Of a stretch of 64,000 nucleotides of DNA, positions 1 through 11,095 are shown in pieces. Source of the stretch: Mytilus edulis (taxonomy: Eukaryota > Mollusca > Bivalvia > Mytilida > Mytilidae); the NCBI RefSeq assembly GCF_963676685.1, contig NC_092354.1, positions 69,242,178 to 69,306,177 on the forward strand. The letters run 5' to 3'. The position numbers and the translations under genes are program-made. The first letter of the stretch is position 1, and each line of letters opens with the position of its first letter. The notes beneath the pieces are model-generated. The model was given only the letters and a program-made list of their open reading frames with translations, made no database searches and was not told the DNA's origin.

Positions 1-720
1 AGTCAATACTAACCATCCCTTCATGGTATGAAAACTTGTGGTGTAATTCCAGAGAAATTCATACAGTTCAACACAAGTTATTGACTGAAAACTACAAAAA
101 TGCTTATTTTGGGCCCCTTTTTTGGCCCCTCACTAATTGAAACCTCCCTCCCTTGAAGCAAGAACCAAAAAACTTAATTCAAGCATTTCCTTTGTAGTAA
201 TAAATCTTGTAGTATAATTTCAGAAAGGTCCATACACTTGAACAAAAGTAATTGTCTGTAAACTAGAAAAATGCTTCTTTTTCAGTTTTTGGCCCTTTGT
301 TGGCCCCTTATTCCTATATGTTCAGGGATATTAACCCCAAACTGAATCCAAGCCTTCCCTGCATTATACATGTTATATGAAACATTGTGGTACAATGTCA
401 GAGAGATCCATATAGTTAAACATAAGTTATTGTCCCAAAACTACAAAAATGTTTGTTTTTTGCCTCTTTTTGGCCCTTTTAATTCCTAGCCTGTTTGCCC
501 CAAAACCTTTAAAATAAATCCCACCCTTCTACTTAATAGTATTAACATTTTGATATAATTTCAGAGCATCTAAAATACTTATACACAACTGTTTGTCCTG
601 AAAATAGATAAATGCTTGTTTTAAGCCCCTAATTTCTAAACCTTTGGGATCATAACCCCCAAATTCAATCACAACTTACCATTTGTGGTTATATACATTG
701 TGTTAAATTTTTATTGAATT
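1..720 (-). repeat. Degenerate tandem units of a bivalve mosaic repeat
   Basis: About four diverged units of roughly 170-185 bp follow each other. Each contains a block like TTGTGGTACAATTTCAGAGA, then ACAAGTTATTGTC, CTACAAAAATGCTTG and a GGCCCCTTTTTGGCCCC block. The units run straight into the minus-oriented mosaic repeat that follows, so I treat both as one domain. No coding frame is seen. Confidence 0.6.
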
Positions 721-2022
721 ATATTAACTTAATGACTTATACTAAAGGTATTATCGGGAAACCATCCATCTTTGGACAATGCTAACGCTGACGACAACAT
801 GATACCAACATGACCAATATACGACAAAAAAATTATAATTTTTGCGGTCATATAAAAATTTCCAAAAGTTTATAAAATAATTTATGAAAATTGATAAAAA
901 TTTACTATAAAGGACAATAACTCCTTAAGGGGTCAATTGACCACTTTGGTCAAGTTGACTTATTTGTAGCTCTTACTTTGCTGTACATTCATCATGATTC
1001 ATGACATTATTGCTATTTACAGTTTATCTAGATCTCTATCTATAATAATATTCAAGATATAACAACCAAAACTGCAAAATTTTCTTAAAATTACCAATTC
1101 AGGGGCAACAGCCCAACAATAAGTTGGTCTGAAAATTTCAAATTCAGGGCAGATAGATCTTGACCTAATGAACAATTTTATCTCAGCAGGTTTTCTTTAA
1201 ATGCTTTGGTTTCAGAGATATGAGCCAAAAACTGCATTTTATCCTATGTACTATTTTTAGCAATGTCGGCCATCTTGGTTCACGGGAGGGGTCATCTGAC
1301 ACATTATTCAAACTAGATACCCTAATGATGATTGTGGACAAGTTTGATTAAATTCATCTTAATAGCTTCAGAGGAGAAGATTTTTGTAGCTACCCAACAA
1401 AAAGTTCTCAGATTCATCTAAATATTTCAGGGAAGATAGATCTTGACCTGATAAACAATTTTACCCCTGTCAGGTTTTCTTTAAATGCTTTGGTTTCAGA
1501 GATATGAGCCAAAAACTGCATTTTATCCTATGTACAATTTTTAGCAATTCGCCATCTTGGTTCACGGGAGGGGTCATCGGACACATTTTTTAAACTAGAC
1601 ACCCTAATGATGATTGAGGACAAGTTCGATTAAATTCATTGTAATAGCTTCTGAGAAGATTTTTGTAGCTACCCAACAAAAAGTTCTCAGATTCATCTAA
1701 ATATTTCAGGGAAGATAGATCTTGACCTGATAAACTATTTTACCCCTGTCAGATTTGCTTTAAATGCTTTGGTTTCAGAGATATAAGCCAAAATCTACAT
1801 TTACCCATATGTTCTATTTTTAGCCATGGCAGCCATCTTGGTTGGTTGGCCGGGTCTAGACACCCCAATGATGATTGTGGCCAAGTTTGGTTTAATTTGG
1901 TCCAGTAGTTTCAGAGGAGAAGATTTTTGTAAAAGTTAACCAGGACGGACGACGACGACAGACGCAAAGTGATGAGAAAAGCTCACTTGACCATGTTGAC
2001 CCTTCAGACCAGGTGAGCTAAA
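721..2022 (-). repeat. GAGCTTTTCTCATC mosaic repeat, minus orientation
   Basis: The right end reads GATGAGAAAAGCTCACTTGACC followed by CAGGTGAGCTAAAA, the reverse complement of the start of the repeat at 60832. Internally, a block beginning TGTAGCTACCCAACAAAAAG and ending near TTCACGGGAGGGGTCATC is present in about three iterations of roughly 290 bp. The same repeat occurs at 15487 (short, plus) and 60832 (plus). No transposase or reverse transcriptase is visible in it. Confidence 0.75.
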
Positions 2023-2225
2023 AAGGAGTACAAACAGGAGTACAACAGAAGCACATTAGGTGTTTATATTTATATGTTAATCCTTGATATGATTAATCAT
2101 TTTCAAATAGTTTTTTATATGATTACCTATCTATATGCCTTATTTCTGGGAATGAAAAATGATTCTTTAACAAATCACTTATTTAAGTAGTTCCTGGGGG
2201 CTGACTGTCTAACACGATCTCATAC

Positions 2226-2435
2226 CTATTCCTGAGTTACCATACCAAATCTTGTCACCACACTGCTCATCACAGGGACATAACTCATACTGCCACCAAT
2301 GATCGTCTGTAATACAGTATGTATGTCCTGGAGAGGTAGCTATCAGTCTGGACAGTAGATGGTTTGCCAAAAGAACTGTTATTTTTCTCTCATCACTGGT
2401 CTCAAGAACAGAGCGAAGACATTGTTCATGATATT
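2226..2435 (-). CDS. Isolated internal exon, paralogous to the exon at 54847-55056
   Basis: On the minus strand a 210-bp exon lies between an acceptor (GTTACAG, just above 2435) and a donor (G|GTATGAG, at 2225). It encodes about 70 residues with EYHEQCLR near the start, a VLLANHLLSRL helix-like stretch, a cysteine cluster CPCDEQC and the ending SGIG. Length and both splice phases (1 and 1) match the exon at 54847-55056, which has DFHEKCLQ, LLANHLFSKL, CPCSRC and FGIG. The protein family is not one I can name. The cysteines could bind metal, but that is inference. Its next exon would lie below 2200, where only repeats are seen, so this is either part of a gene leaving the window or a stranded pseudo-exon. 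Confidence 0.6.
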
Positions 2436-2587
2436 CTGTAACAAAAATATATATTTGAATTATATTCTTTGACATATTCCCATTTCAATTCTCAATTTTA
2501 TCTAAATGTATATGTACATGTATCATGTGTATGTATAATTAAATAGTGTGCAATTTTAAATTCAATTGATTTTTAAGCTTTGTAATT

Positions 2588-2860
2588 TATGGCGTACGGA
2601 AAGGGTCAAAAGTAAAAAGAGCAGCATAAGCTATATTTTATAGCTTATGCTGCTTTGTAGCATAAGCTATATTCGACGTACCGAAAGGGTCAATATATAT
2701 TTGTCTGGTTATGCTGCATTTTAATCGCATATGCTATATTAAAAATACTGACTATGCTATATTTTTAAATTGTAGCATTATGCTGTACTATTTCAAACAC
2801 ATCAATAAAGGGTCAAAACTCGAAAGTAGCATAGGCTATATAATCTATTTTGATTGGACT
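2588..2860 (+). repeat. AGCATATGCT-type palindrome-rich dispersed repeat
   Basis: The left end is TGGCGTACGGAAAGGGTCAA, followed by many variants of the self-complementary words AGCATAAGCTATA and AGCATATGCT. The same family occurs in reverse orientation at 8125-8334 and 37545-37900, both ending in CTTTCCGTACGCCAT. No reading frame is seen, so this is a non-autonomous repeat. Confidence 0.65.
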
Positions 2861-3466
2861 GTATATCTCACTATTGGAAGGCGTGTTTAACGAATCTATA
2901 GTAAATTGTCATCACTAAAGTCTCCGCCCTTTTGCATCAATACTTCTAGAAATGAAATGTATAATACGATCATTTGAAAACAAAAACAAAACTTTTTTAA
3001 TGATCAAGTCGAGTATTTTGAGAGAATTTTTTTTTTCTTCAATATTATTACATTTTATATAGGTGTGGCGTGGTCAATTACATCTAAGATTTGATGGTCA
3101 GTTCTTAATCAGTTTAATGATCTTTCATCTTGATTATTAATGTGACACTTTATACGATACACTAGTTGCACAGTTGAACTGCAATAGCATTTACAAGTTT
3201 ATCCAAATAATATAAGACCATTAATCAATGCCTTACATAAAATAAGAACATACGTTTATAGCTGGATCTTGTGAGAAACTTTATATTGGTCAGTCAGTTT
3301 TAAAGAGTTTGAAATAACAAGTTGCATTATATTTGAGAATGAAATAACATGTAGTTTTATAGGGGAATTTATAACTGTGAATATCACGGTGCATAACCAT
3401 AACGGCCACTTTTGGCGGAAACGGATACTGCCACCAAAACCAACGGCGACTTTCGGCGTTTTTCCT
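2861..3466. other. AT-rich stretch, no gene seen
   Basis: No exon with convincing splice borders was found. The longest minus-strand frame here (3256-3510) overlaps the possible plus-strand exon at 3467 and looks like chance. Confidence 0.5.
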
Positions 3467-3519
3467 ATGATGGACTCGGACGACGATCCGAATAATGATG
3501 ATTTAGACAAATCTTTTAG
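3467..3519 (+). CDS. Possible short first coding exon (weak)
   Basis: ATGATGGACTCGG starts a short acidic peptide (MMDSDDDPNNDDLDKSF) that runs into a strong donor, TTTAG|GTAAGTG. It ends in phase 2. That does not fit the exon at 3894 (phase 0 start) but would fit the exon at 6120 (phase 2), so it may belong to an alternative transcript of the next gene or to nothing. Support is the donor and acidic composition only. Confidence 0.25.
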
Positions 3520-3893
3520 GTAAGTGATACAATTGCTGTGTCCACGGAATCCTCGGATGTTTTTTTTTTGTCATCTAGAAACCACTTAACCCAACGAAGA
3601 TGTATTCCTTTTATAATTGATTAGCATTTTAAACTAGTGACTATGTGTTGTGCAACTCTTTTTCCACCAAAATTATAATTATTTCCGCTTTAATTAGAAC
3701 AGTATTAGCCATACTTACATGGTTTCGACTTAAACTTTCTTTTGTTAATAACATTTTGTGCATAATTCAAGATTTAAAGTCAAACTCCTTCCTTTTCAAA
3801 ATTATTAGAAACGGACCCTTTCACCTAGATCAAATTACTGGAACCGGACCCATGTCAGCTTTATTGCAGGCACCGGACCCTTAATGATGTCAG

Positions 3894-6615
3894 TTCCCTA
3901 TGTTTGGAATGTATGTTAAAGGATTTCCGAAAGTTATGTTTGAGGGGTTTCTACAGCGTATAGATACAACAATACAACTGTACTCCATTGTCAAGTCCGG
4001 TACATATAACCATAGAGCTATTTCTAGTCTTGTCAATGAAACCTTCTTTGGTGAATTAAGCGACATGGAAACAACTCGTCTTGGGTGTCCAAAAGCTATA
4101 TCAATTCCTCGACTGATGTCAATAGTAACCGAAACCTTTCACTACCGATGTGACCCATCAGAAAGGTAACATTATAATTGTTTTATACTTGACTAATAGA
4201 GAATCCACGTAATACCAATATAAAATACCATAACAAGCATGACAAAATAGCAATCCAAAGATACCTATATCACTGTTAAAACTGAAATAAAAAACAATAA
4301 AGGTCATTCTCATATTTTCAAAACAGAAAACTGGTGTATAGGGTAGTTTCTCGATGTATTTTTGCAAAGTTTATGCATGCATATACTTTTTTTGAGAAGC
4401 AAATAAACATGTTAAGATGAAAAACAATTGCAGATGTGTTGCGAGTTCCAAGATGGCCACCATAGCTGAAAATAGTTTTACATAGAACCCAATGGCAAAA
4501 CCACACTTATTTATATTGTGTGACACCGCAAAGTCCGTATGAACCACACTTTCAGAAATGGTCCTTACATGGTCCTCTTTTAGAATTGTTCAAATGACCC
4601 TGCCTGTGATTAAAGATGGCTACCATTCCATTTATGGAAACATTGAAATATTTAAAAGTTTATGGCTTGTTTTTGATCATTAAAAAATAATTACAAAATA
4701 ATACGGATAACTGATTATTGTGAAACTTGTCTTCTGATGGATTAATAATAAAAACAAACGTTTTATTTTGATAAAATATTCAGCTTGAAATTAATAAAAC
4801 TAATGATGTACGAACTGTAAATTATGAAACAGATTTACAAGTTCATTTATTTATACTGCATACTTTCGTGATTGACTGATTACAATTATTTTGTTAACAA
4901 ATATCAATAAAGATAAATACATTGTATTCCAGTATTCTACTCAGCAAATCAAAGGGAAAATGATAAATTGATTACAGCAATATAAATATTCTGTCAATTT
5001 TTCAACAAACTTTAACATAATTTGTTCAAACACTTAAAATAATGCGACTAGACAACAATTAGAAAAAAAATAATAATCAGGGCGAATGCATATGGACCCT
5101 GGGCGAACAGGTTCTCGGGAGAACATGAATCAGGGCGAATGGACCCTGGGCGAACAGGTTCTCGGGCGAACATGAATCAGGGCGAACGGACCCGGATTCG
5201 GTGATCAGGATTCTGGGGGCCTTTGGTTTCCTTTTATTTTTTTTAATTTTCCGTATTTTTTATTGATCTTTGTCGTTGCGCTCACTTGTTTAAGTGGTCT
5301 CTGTCTCTTCAAACTACGTGTATGTTAAATCAATGTTATGTTATAATATAGAGTGGGGCGCCCATATTCGCCGGGGACTCAATTTCGCCGTTTTATGATT
5401 TTGAGGTGTAAAAACTTCAAAGGATGGCTGAAATGGAAGAAATATGCCGTCAAATTATATTTTTATTACAAATATGATTATTTTTTAAACTGAGACAAAA
5501 TTGCGTCACTTACCGCTTAGGGCCGAAAAACGGACAACGATTTTTCGGCCAATTTCCTGAATGAAAAACACGATTTCAAAGAGGTATTTCTTAGTAATTC
5601 TTTGACTGATTGCCCTAAATTTCAATTCTTTACGCCTTTGAAATGTCTGCTATTCATCTATAATGAAATTGATTTGATAAATATTGATTAAAGCTGCAGT
5701 TATTTGGTTTCAAATAGATGTGTCAAAACGGCGAATATGTGTCCCCCATTGACAAAACATCAGGAAATTTCTAACAACCTTTACTCTAACTTTTCAGGTG
5801 ATTAGTTTCAAACAAACACGTTTTCAAGCTTAAGAATATTTTGCATTTTAAGTTATCTTCATATAGAAATATCAGTATCATGACATCAAAAACATATAGA
5901 CCTGAACATAAACTATAGAAAACATGGAAAGAAGTTGCGAAAATGAGCACCCCACTCTAGTCATTAGCAAGTGAAATATGGTTGGAACTTCCAATATGAA
6001 GAACAACAATATAACTGTCGTTCATTGTCAGTAGTGAATGGCTTTGGCTAATTTAAAGTACATATATACTATACAATTTCTTACAACATGAAAGTTTACA
6101 CATTGTGTTGATTTTGTAGGTCATTTCGAATAAATACAACAAGGAAAGCTGTCTACCCAGAGGTACAACTAGTGGATAATTTTGTTCAGCCGGTTGATGT
6201 CAACATGCAGGATGTTTCTTCTGATCTATACTTGAGATCAATAACATCACGGTATATCTCTATATCTAATAGTTTTTTTTAAATCAATAATAGAATTGTC
6301 GCCAAACCAGGATAACTTGTATTAATAATTCATCTAGTTTCATCATTTATTTATTTTTTTCACAAACCTTGTACACTAATTGTTTTATCAATGTTTGTTA
6401 ACTTGTTTCACTATTCATTTTCCAGAGATCATTTGTTTGATAAGCCTCTACGCAGACGAAGGAAGCAAAGGACGACCAAACGTTCAGATGTATCCAAACC
6501 AGGCGAGGTTGCAAGAGCATGCCTACCAATCAGACAACATCACAAGACCGATGAGAGTAAAATCCTTCCAACCACCCGACTTGGAATTGACATGAAAGAT
6601 CTAGACGGGAAATAA
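3894..6615 (+). CDS. 3' part of a spliced gene, three exons; possibly transposase-derived
   Basis: Exons are 3894-4165, 6120-6251 and 6426-6615 (stop TAA). The two introns have GT..AG borders (AAAG|GTAACA..TTTGTAG|G; CACG|GTATAT..TTTCCAG|A) and the phases agree (2 to 2, 2 to 2), giving about 197 residues. Exon 1 encodes FLQRIDTTIQLYSIVKSGT and then NHRAISSLVNETFFGEL and CPKAISIPRLM. The last exon is very basic (PLRRRRKQRTTKR), fitting a nuclear or DNA-binding protein. The N-E-T-F-F-G-E-L block resembles the C-terminal Glu region of some DDE transposases, but I cannot name the family. The 5' end is not defined: the acceptor before 3894 has a weak pyrimidine tract. The first intron holds a MITE and a tandem repeat. 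Confidence 0.5.
4170..5075. other. Intronic AT-rich DNA, no feature
   Basis: This is the first half of the intron of the 3894-6615 gene. Short frames on the minus strand (around 4158-4506) have no splice borders or recognisable motifs. I see nothing else. Confidence 0.45.
5079..5190 (+). repeat. About 50-bp tandem repeat (2-3 units)
   Basis: The unit begins CAGGGCGAA, continues with ATGGACCCTGGGCGAACAGG and TTCTCGGG(A/C)GAACATGAAT, and is repeated twice. A third partial copy ends in CGGACCCGG. It lies inside the first intron of the 3894-6615 gene. Confidence 0.7.
5351..5957. mobile_element. MITE with GAGTGGGG ends and TA duplication
   Basis: A 607-bp element starts GAGTGGGGCGC and ends GAGCACCCCACTC (reverse complement GAGTGGGGTGCTC), with TA directly outside both ends (5349-5350 and 5958-5959). 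A second internal pair, CATATTCGCCGGGG and GGCGAATATGTGTCCCC, is also inverted. A TA duplication fits the Tc1/mariner group. No transposase is present, so it is non-autonomous. It sits in an intron. Confidence 0.6.
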
Positions 6616-7221
6616 TGATCATTAAAATACATGTATCACTCAACAATTATTTCTCTTTTTTATCTGGTAGATTTATTCTAGAATACCAATTTGAATGCAC
6701 TTAATATACATATTTTATCTTATCAAGAATAAAAAGCAAAAAAGTCGGAAAATGTGATACCCAAAACAAAAAATACCCGAGAGTGAAACGCCAAATATTC
6801 AACTAAGGACAAAGCAGCTATGGCATTAGGCAATGAAAACATATACATTGTATTTTCAAATAATTTTATTCTCAACAAAAAAATAACATGTATTTCAACA
6901 ATGTTTAACAGCAACAAAAAATGTCGGAATAATTGCAAAACCCTGAATCAAAGAAACACAATTTAAAATGTAAAGTCGTGCACAACCCCTTTATGCAATA
7001 ACACAAAAAATATATCAATAAAAACAATATTTTCATATAAAACAAAATCGCTTAATGCAAAAACACAACTTTAATATAATGCACCAGCGATTATTCAGCA
7101 GCACAAACATTTGGCGGCGTTACAAACAGTATGTTCATATAAAACAAAAGTCTTTAAAAATATAACAACAAATCGTTTAAGACGTGCACAATCCCCAGTT
7201 TGTGCAAAAACACAAACGTAA
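6616..7221. other. Intergenic AT-rich stretch between convergent genes
   Basis: It separates the plus-strand gene end at 6615 from the minus-strand zinc-finger exon. An AATAAA lies near 6728 on the plus strand and could serve the upstream gene. No other feature is seen. Confidence 0.4.
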
Positions 7222-7458
7222 TTAATTATGCCCAGTTTTCTTGGAATATTTGTACAGAGAGGCTCTAAATTTATAGAATGTTCCACAAGTAGAGCATTGG
7301 AATCTTTCTGGATTTTCGTATCCTTTGGCATGCTCTGCCAAATATCTTGGGCATTTGAATGATTTGTTACAAATATCACAGTTTGATCCCCTAACTTTTA
7401 CACCGCAGCTGAATACATGCCTTCTTTTGTTTCTAATATTGGTAAACTGTGCCCCACA
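7222..7458 (-). pseudogene. Decayed zinc-finger tail beyond the in-frame TAG
   Basis: In the same frame as the upstream exon, the sequence continues CGAQFTNIRNKRRH, then CDICNKSFKCPRYLAEH, then CSTCGTFYKFRASLYKY, ending with TAA at 7222-7224. The finger spacing is recognisable, but several histidine ligands are replaced (finger 5 ends H-x4-C, finger 6 lacks its second His, finger 7 lacks its first). This is what would be expected if the region were released from selection after the TAG, or if it was already a degenerate array end. Confidence 0.65.
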
Positions 7459-7977
7459 CTAATCACAACTGTGTGGTTTTGTTCCCTCATGCATGGATTT
7501 GTGTCCTTCAATATCCGCCGTATAGTTGAATCCTTTACCACATTGGGGACATAAATATTTAAAGCGGTTAATATGCTGGTTTTCATGGTTCTTAAGTCCA
7601 ACTCTGCATTTAAAAGTTTTAGGACACTTGGAACATTTATAATTAAAAACAGTATGTGATAGTTTTCTGTGGTTCTCTAAATGATATTTTGTATCAAACT
7701 GCTTACTGCACTCTGAACATTCCAACATGGAACCACTGTGTCTCCGAATGTGTCTTTTAAGGTTGGCCTTGGTTGAGAATTTTTTATTACAAACATCACA
7801 GTGTACTTCCTTGGCTTTAGTCGAAGGTGATGGTTCGATGTTGGAATGTTCACCAGTAGATATGAGTACATCCACTTGTATGTTGGATTGGTCATTTGTA
7901 GATATAGCTGGCTCGCTACCCATATACTGATTTGTAGATATTACTGGTACGTAGTCGGATATTTCAATACTTTCCTC
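7459..7977 (-). CDS. C2H2 zinc-finger protein exon, four intact fingers then an in-frame TAG
   Basis: The exon starts after an acceptor (TATGTTTTAG|GAGG, 7978) in phase 0 and runs to TAG at 7459-7461. The N-terminal part is acidic and Ser/Thr-rich. It is followed by four classical C-x2-C...H-x3/4-H fingers starting at CDVCNKKF, CSECSKQF, CSKCPKTF and CPQCGKGF. The linkers are not the TGEKP type except for the degenerate EGTKPH before finger 5. The TAG falls between the two zinc-ligand cysteines of finger 5 (CD*CGAQF), and the frame stays open for 78 codons after it. The protein probably binds DNA in the nucleus. It may still be a functional four-finger protein, or a decaying gene. The upstream exon is not identified: 9039-9271 is near but its phase does not match. 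Confidence 0.7.
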   Translation of the reverse strand, partial: EESIEISDYVPVISTNQYMGSEPAISTNDQSNIQVDVLISTGEHSNIEPSPSTKAKEVHCDVCNKKFSTKANLKRHIRRHSGSMLECSECSKQFDTKYHLENHRKLSHTVFNYKCSKCPKTFKCRVGLKNHENQHINRFKYLCPQCGKGFNYTADIEGHKSMHEGTKPHSCD

Positions 7978-8124
7978 CTAAAACATAAAACAACATCAAT
8001 CAAATATTGCAAAACCACAACTTCGTTTACCATATGAAGCAATGAAAAAGGGAAGGCTACATGTTTATATTTTCCAATAAGTTTCTCGTTCAGCTTTTCG
8101 TCATTTCTTTTATTTATTACAGCA

Positions 8125-8334
8125 TAGGCTGCATTTAATATAGCATATGCTGTATTTATTATAGCATATGCTATATAAAATTACAGCATATGCTATATAT
8201 TATAGCCTAAGCGACATTAATTACAGCATAGGGTACATAAATTATAGCTTAAGCTGTAGTTTATATAGCATATGCTGTATTAATTGTAACATATGCGAAA
8301 TAATTTACTTTTAATCCTTTCCGTACGCCATGTA
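8125..8334 (-). repeat. AGCATATGCT-type palindrome-rich repeat
   Basis: This 210-bp array of variants of ATAGCATATGCTGTAT and TACAGCATATGC ends in CTTTCCGTACGCCATG. It is almost word-for-word identical to 37680-37897, so the two copies are young or homogenised. The repeat at 8335 follows directly. Confidence 0.75.
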
Positions 8335-8930
8335 CCTTTCCGTAACGTTATCACATGGCATTCCGGTAATACTCGGCAAGTTCAGGAAAATACACCTCAA
8401 TGCTACGTTTTCAGTGAAAAACATTACAAAGTAGTATACAAAACAATTATTTGGATACTGGAAAGTATATTACGTAAAATAATAATAATACAAAAAAAAA
8501 TATTAATTAAATGCATTTTTAAAAGCTTCAAGCATAATTTAGAAAGTTACTTCAAAAAAAAGTTGACTTTTCCAAACAGTGTTCAATATGAATATTGTTG
8601 AATTATTTATTTTGTCGAACTGTCCATATTAAAATATTTTTCTTCTCTGTTGAGGCATATGATATATAAAGATTTCATATTGAATGCACTAAATCTGGGG
8701 TCCGACGTCCGTGAACTTTTAAATCTTTGAACTTCTATTTTGGAACCATGTAAAAGGATCAATATATGAATCTGTTAAATTCTCCATTGTTTACACATAT
8801 GATAAAAAGATCATAACATGTCATTTTTCATATCCAATGTATTATCAGCCCTCGGTCAATATTAGTTTTTCGAGCCATACGGCTCTTGGACTGATATTGA
8901 ACCTAGGGCTGCCATGATAAAACATGCATG
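8335..8930 (+). repeat. Copy of the TATCACATGGCATTCCGG repeat family
   Basis: The copy shares long blocks with the two inverted copies at 17577-18235 and 18345-18925: ATGGCATTCCGGTAATACTC, ACACCTCAATGCTACG, GTTGACTTTTCCAAACAGTG, GGTCCGACGTCCGTGAAC and AAAGATCATAACATGTCA. Near its end is an imperfect hairpin around GAGCCATACGGCTC. It lacks the long terminal inverted repeat seen at 17464. No coding capacity was found. Confidence 0.7.
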
Positions 8931-9038
8931 GGTTATTAATGAACTCGTGGAGGTCTTTAATGAATTATAAGTCCTCCTTCAACTATTACACAGTTTTAAT
9001 ACGACTAAGATGCCTAATAAAATCAAAATATCACGTAC

Positions 9039-9271
9039 CTTTTCATATTTTCTATACAGCGAATTAAACTTTGAAGGTCTTCCAACAGTCCATCACATTG
9101 GGGATATAAAGTGTTCATTCTTCCAACATTCCTCCAGAGGGCATTCAGTTGACTTATAGCTATTTCAATTACATCCATTGAAGTATCATCGCCGTTTAAA
9201 GCTTGCACATTGTCATTAACAATTGTTTGAGCGACACGGAGGAAACTATCAAAGTTCGCATCATATGCCAT
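9039..9271 (-). CDS. Probable first coding exon of a minus-strand gene
   Basis: ATG at 9271 opens MAYDANFDSFLRVAQTI, then about 60 more residues of regular amphipathic character (SQLNALWRNVGRM, GLLEDLQSLIRCIENM). The frame runs into a strong donor, AAAAG|GTACGTG, at 9038. It ends in phase 2 after 77 codons. The helical, soluble composition and the donor make it a credible exon. The protein family is not recognised. The zinc-finger exon downstream on the same strand starts in phase 0, so at least one further exon or a separate gene is needed. Confidence 0.5.
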
Positions 9272-9504
9272 TCGAATAATATAATGAAATCTGTAACAAA
9301 CGGTTAATTCAATATTATATGTCAGGTATTGTAATATTCTCAAGTGATTTTAGTTGTAGAACATGAAAGTACTGTTGTTTCTTATCTTCAAATTTAGGGA
9401 TGGTCAAGTTTTACGACATCTTGACAGGATAACTCGTGTTATTCAGTATCATAGTTTATGAGATATGAAAATATTATTTTATAAAACAGAGTGTGCCATA
9501 TAAA

Positions 9505-9720
9505 TCAAATCAAATATATTTTATTGCTAATCAAAGCGCCCACAAGGAGCAAATCAATCAAATCATGACATACAAATGATTACAAGTGATTCAATAGGAT
9601 TAAGACGCAATGTTATAAAAAAATATTTATTAAGGCAAGTATAGATGGATACAACAAGCACAGTGTTTAATAATATAACTAGTTAAAGACAAAACAGCCT
9701 TTTCAGTTCTACCAGTGATC
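9505..9720 (-). repeat. Non-LTR retrotransposon 3'-end-like fragment
   Basis: Read on the minus strand it ends in GCAATAAAATATATTTGATTT, with a short (TTTGA)n-like tail after a GCTCCTTGTGGGCGC block. This is the look of a LINE or SINE 3' end with a microsatellite tail. There is no coding part. The family is not determined. Confidence 0.4.
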
Positions 9721-11095
9721 TTTCCTTCAATTTTATGTGAAGGTGTTTGATGATTTGAGGAGCAAAATATGATGAAAAAAAATGGGGGTCACCGACTTAG
9801 TTTTGTCACTATAGCAACCTCAGTTTCGTGATTTCCCGAATATTAACATAATATGTGCTTGTTTTCTAAACTCTCAAATAAACCTTTACATCAAACCTAC
9901 AAGCATAATTTTTGTCTCACGTTAAACAGTACTGTAGATTTGTGTCTATCCAATACAGAGTCAAGAGTTTAAGACTTTTATTGTTTTGATCTTTAGAAAT
10001 ATGACTTATTTCAGTCCCGCCAAACTAAAACGTAAAAATGAAAAACGTTTCGAGTATTAAAAAATATCTACCAATGATTTCTTCGTAAAAATTTCAAGAA
10101 GGTGCCATGTGTACTCTTAAAAATAAAGCAAAAAAAGTGTATGTCACCGACCTTTAAAAAAAGTTACGAGTAACTTTCATATTTTGTGTCGTTCGTTTTG
10201 AAGAAAATAGTTGTCTTTCTTCAGAAAATTGAATCTGACGTCATAATACAAATTTTCCTTTCTGGTGCACTATTTAAAGAAAATCGGAAATTGGACAGTT
10301 CGAAACCTACATTTAAATTTCTAAGAATAACAACTATATTAACTTACTTTATTTTCTGGTAATACAAGAGATAAAATGCATGTATCAGTATCAAATATTA
10401 TGATGTTGTTGCCGCACATTATTAATCTTCAGAAACACCATCCATTGTTTCAAATAACCTTTCACGCCGCTTTTGTTAGGAAAGTCTATTTTTTCCCCTC
10501 TGCTCCTCATTAGCCAAATTATTGAAAATAAAAAAAGAAATGAAAGATGACACTGGCTAACTTACAGACTTTATGACTATATCAGAATAGATGTGTTGGT
10601 TTTTTTCTTGTCAATTTCAGAAGTTTGTCCTAACGCACTCATTCGCTACTGCTGACAGACGGTCGGACATTATAAGCATGGACAGACTTCTTTATACCAT
10701 TATTTTTCCCGACTAAGACGAACGTATATAAATTATTCCATCTAGTTTGTGAATTCATTATGTCTGCGAAATATTTAAGATGAAAGGATGAATTATAATA
10801 TATGAGTTAAAGTGTTTGATTCTAAAACATTATACGTCTATCATAAAATACAAACCCTTGTATTACTACCTCGCGTGTTTTGATTAAACGAGACAGTAAA
10901 TATAAGATACAAAAAGTTTTTAATTCAAAAATTAATCTTTGAAAAAAAAAAATCCGTTGAAAACTACAAAGTAAGATTTCTCCAACAGAATAAAATATAA
11001 TGAATCTAAATTGCTCATTTCTTAAATTTAAACAAAGACAAGGTTGTTGCCGGCATTGAAAATCTAATTTTGTTATTAATCTTTCCGGTCATTGT
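9721..11095. other. AT-rich DNA without supported genes
   Basis: No exon-like frame with splice borders and no strong repeat structure is seen by eye. It ends at the GTTGCTAAACGG block at about 11104. Confidence 0.45.

Noticed and set aside
3256-3510. 84-codon minus-strand frame
   Set aside because: It overlaps the possible acidic exon on the plus strand, no splice borders, composition not protein-like.
8125-8334. CRISPR-like array of short palindromic words
   Set aside because: No regular spacers; overlapping AT palindromes in a eukaryotic dispersed repeat.
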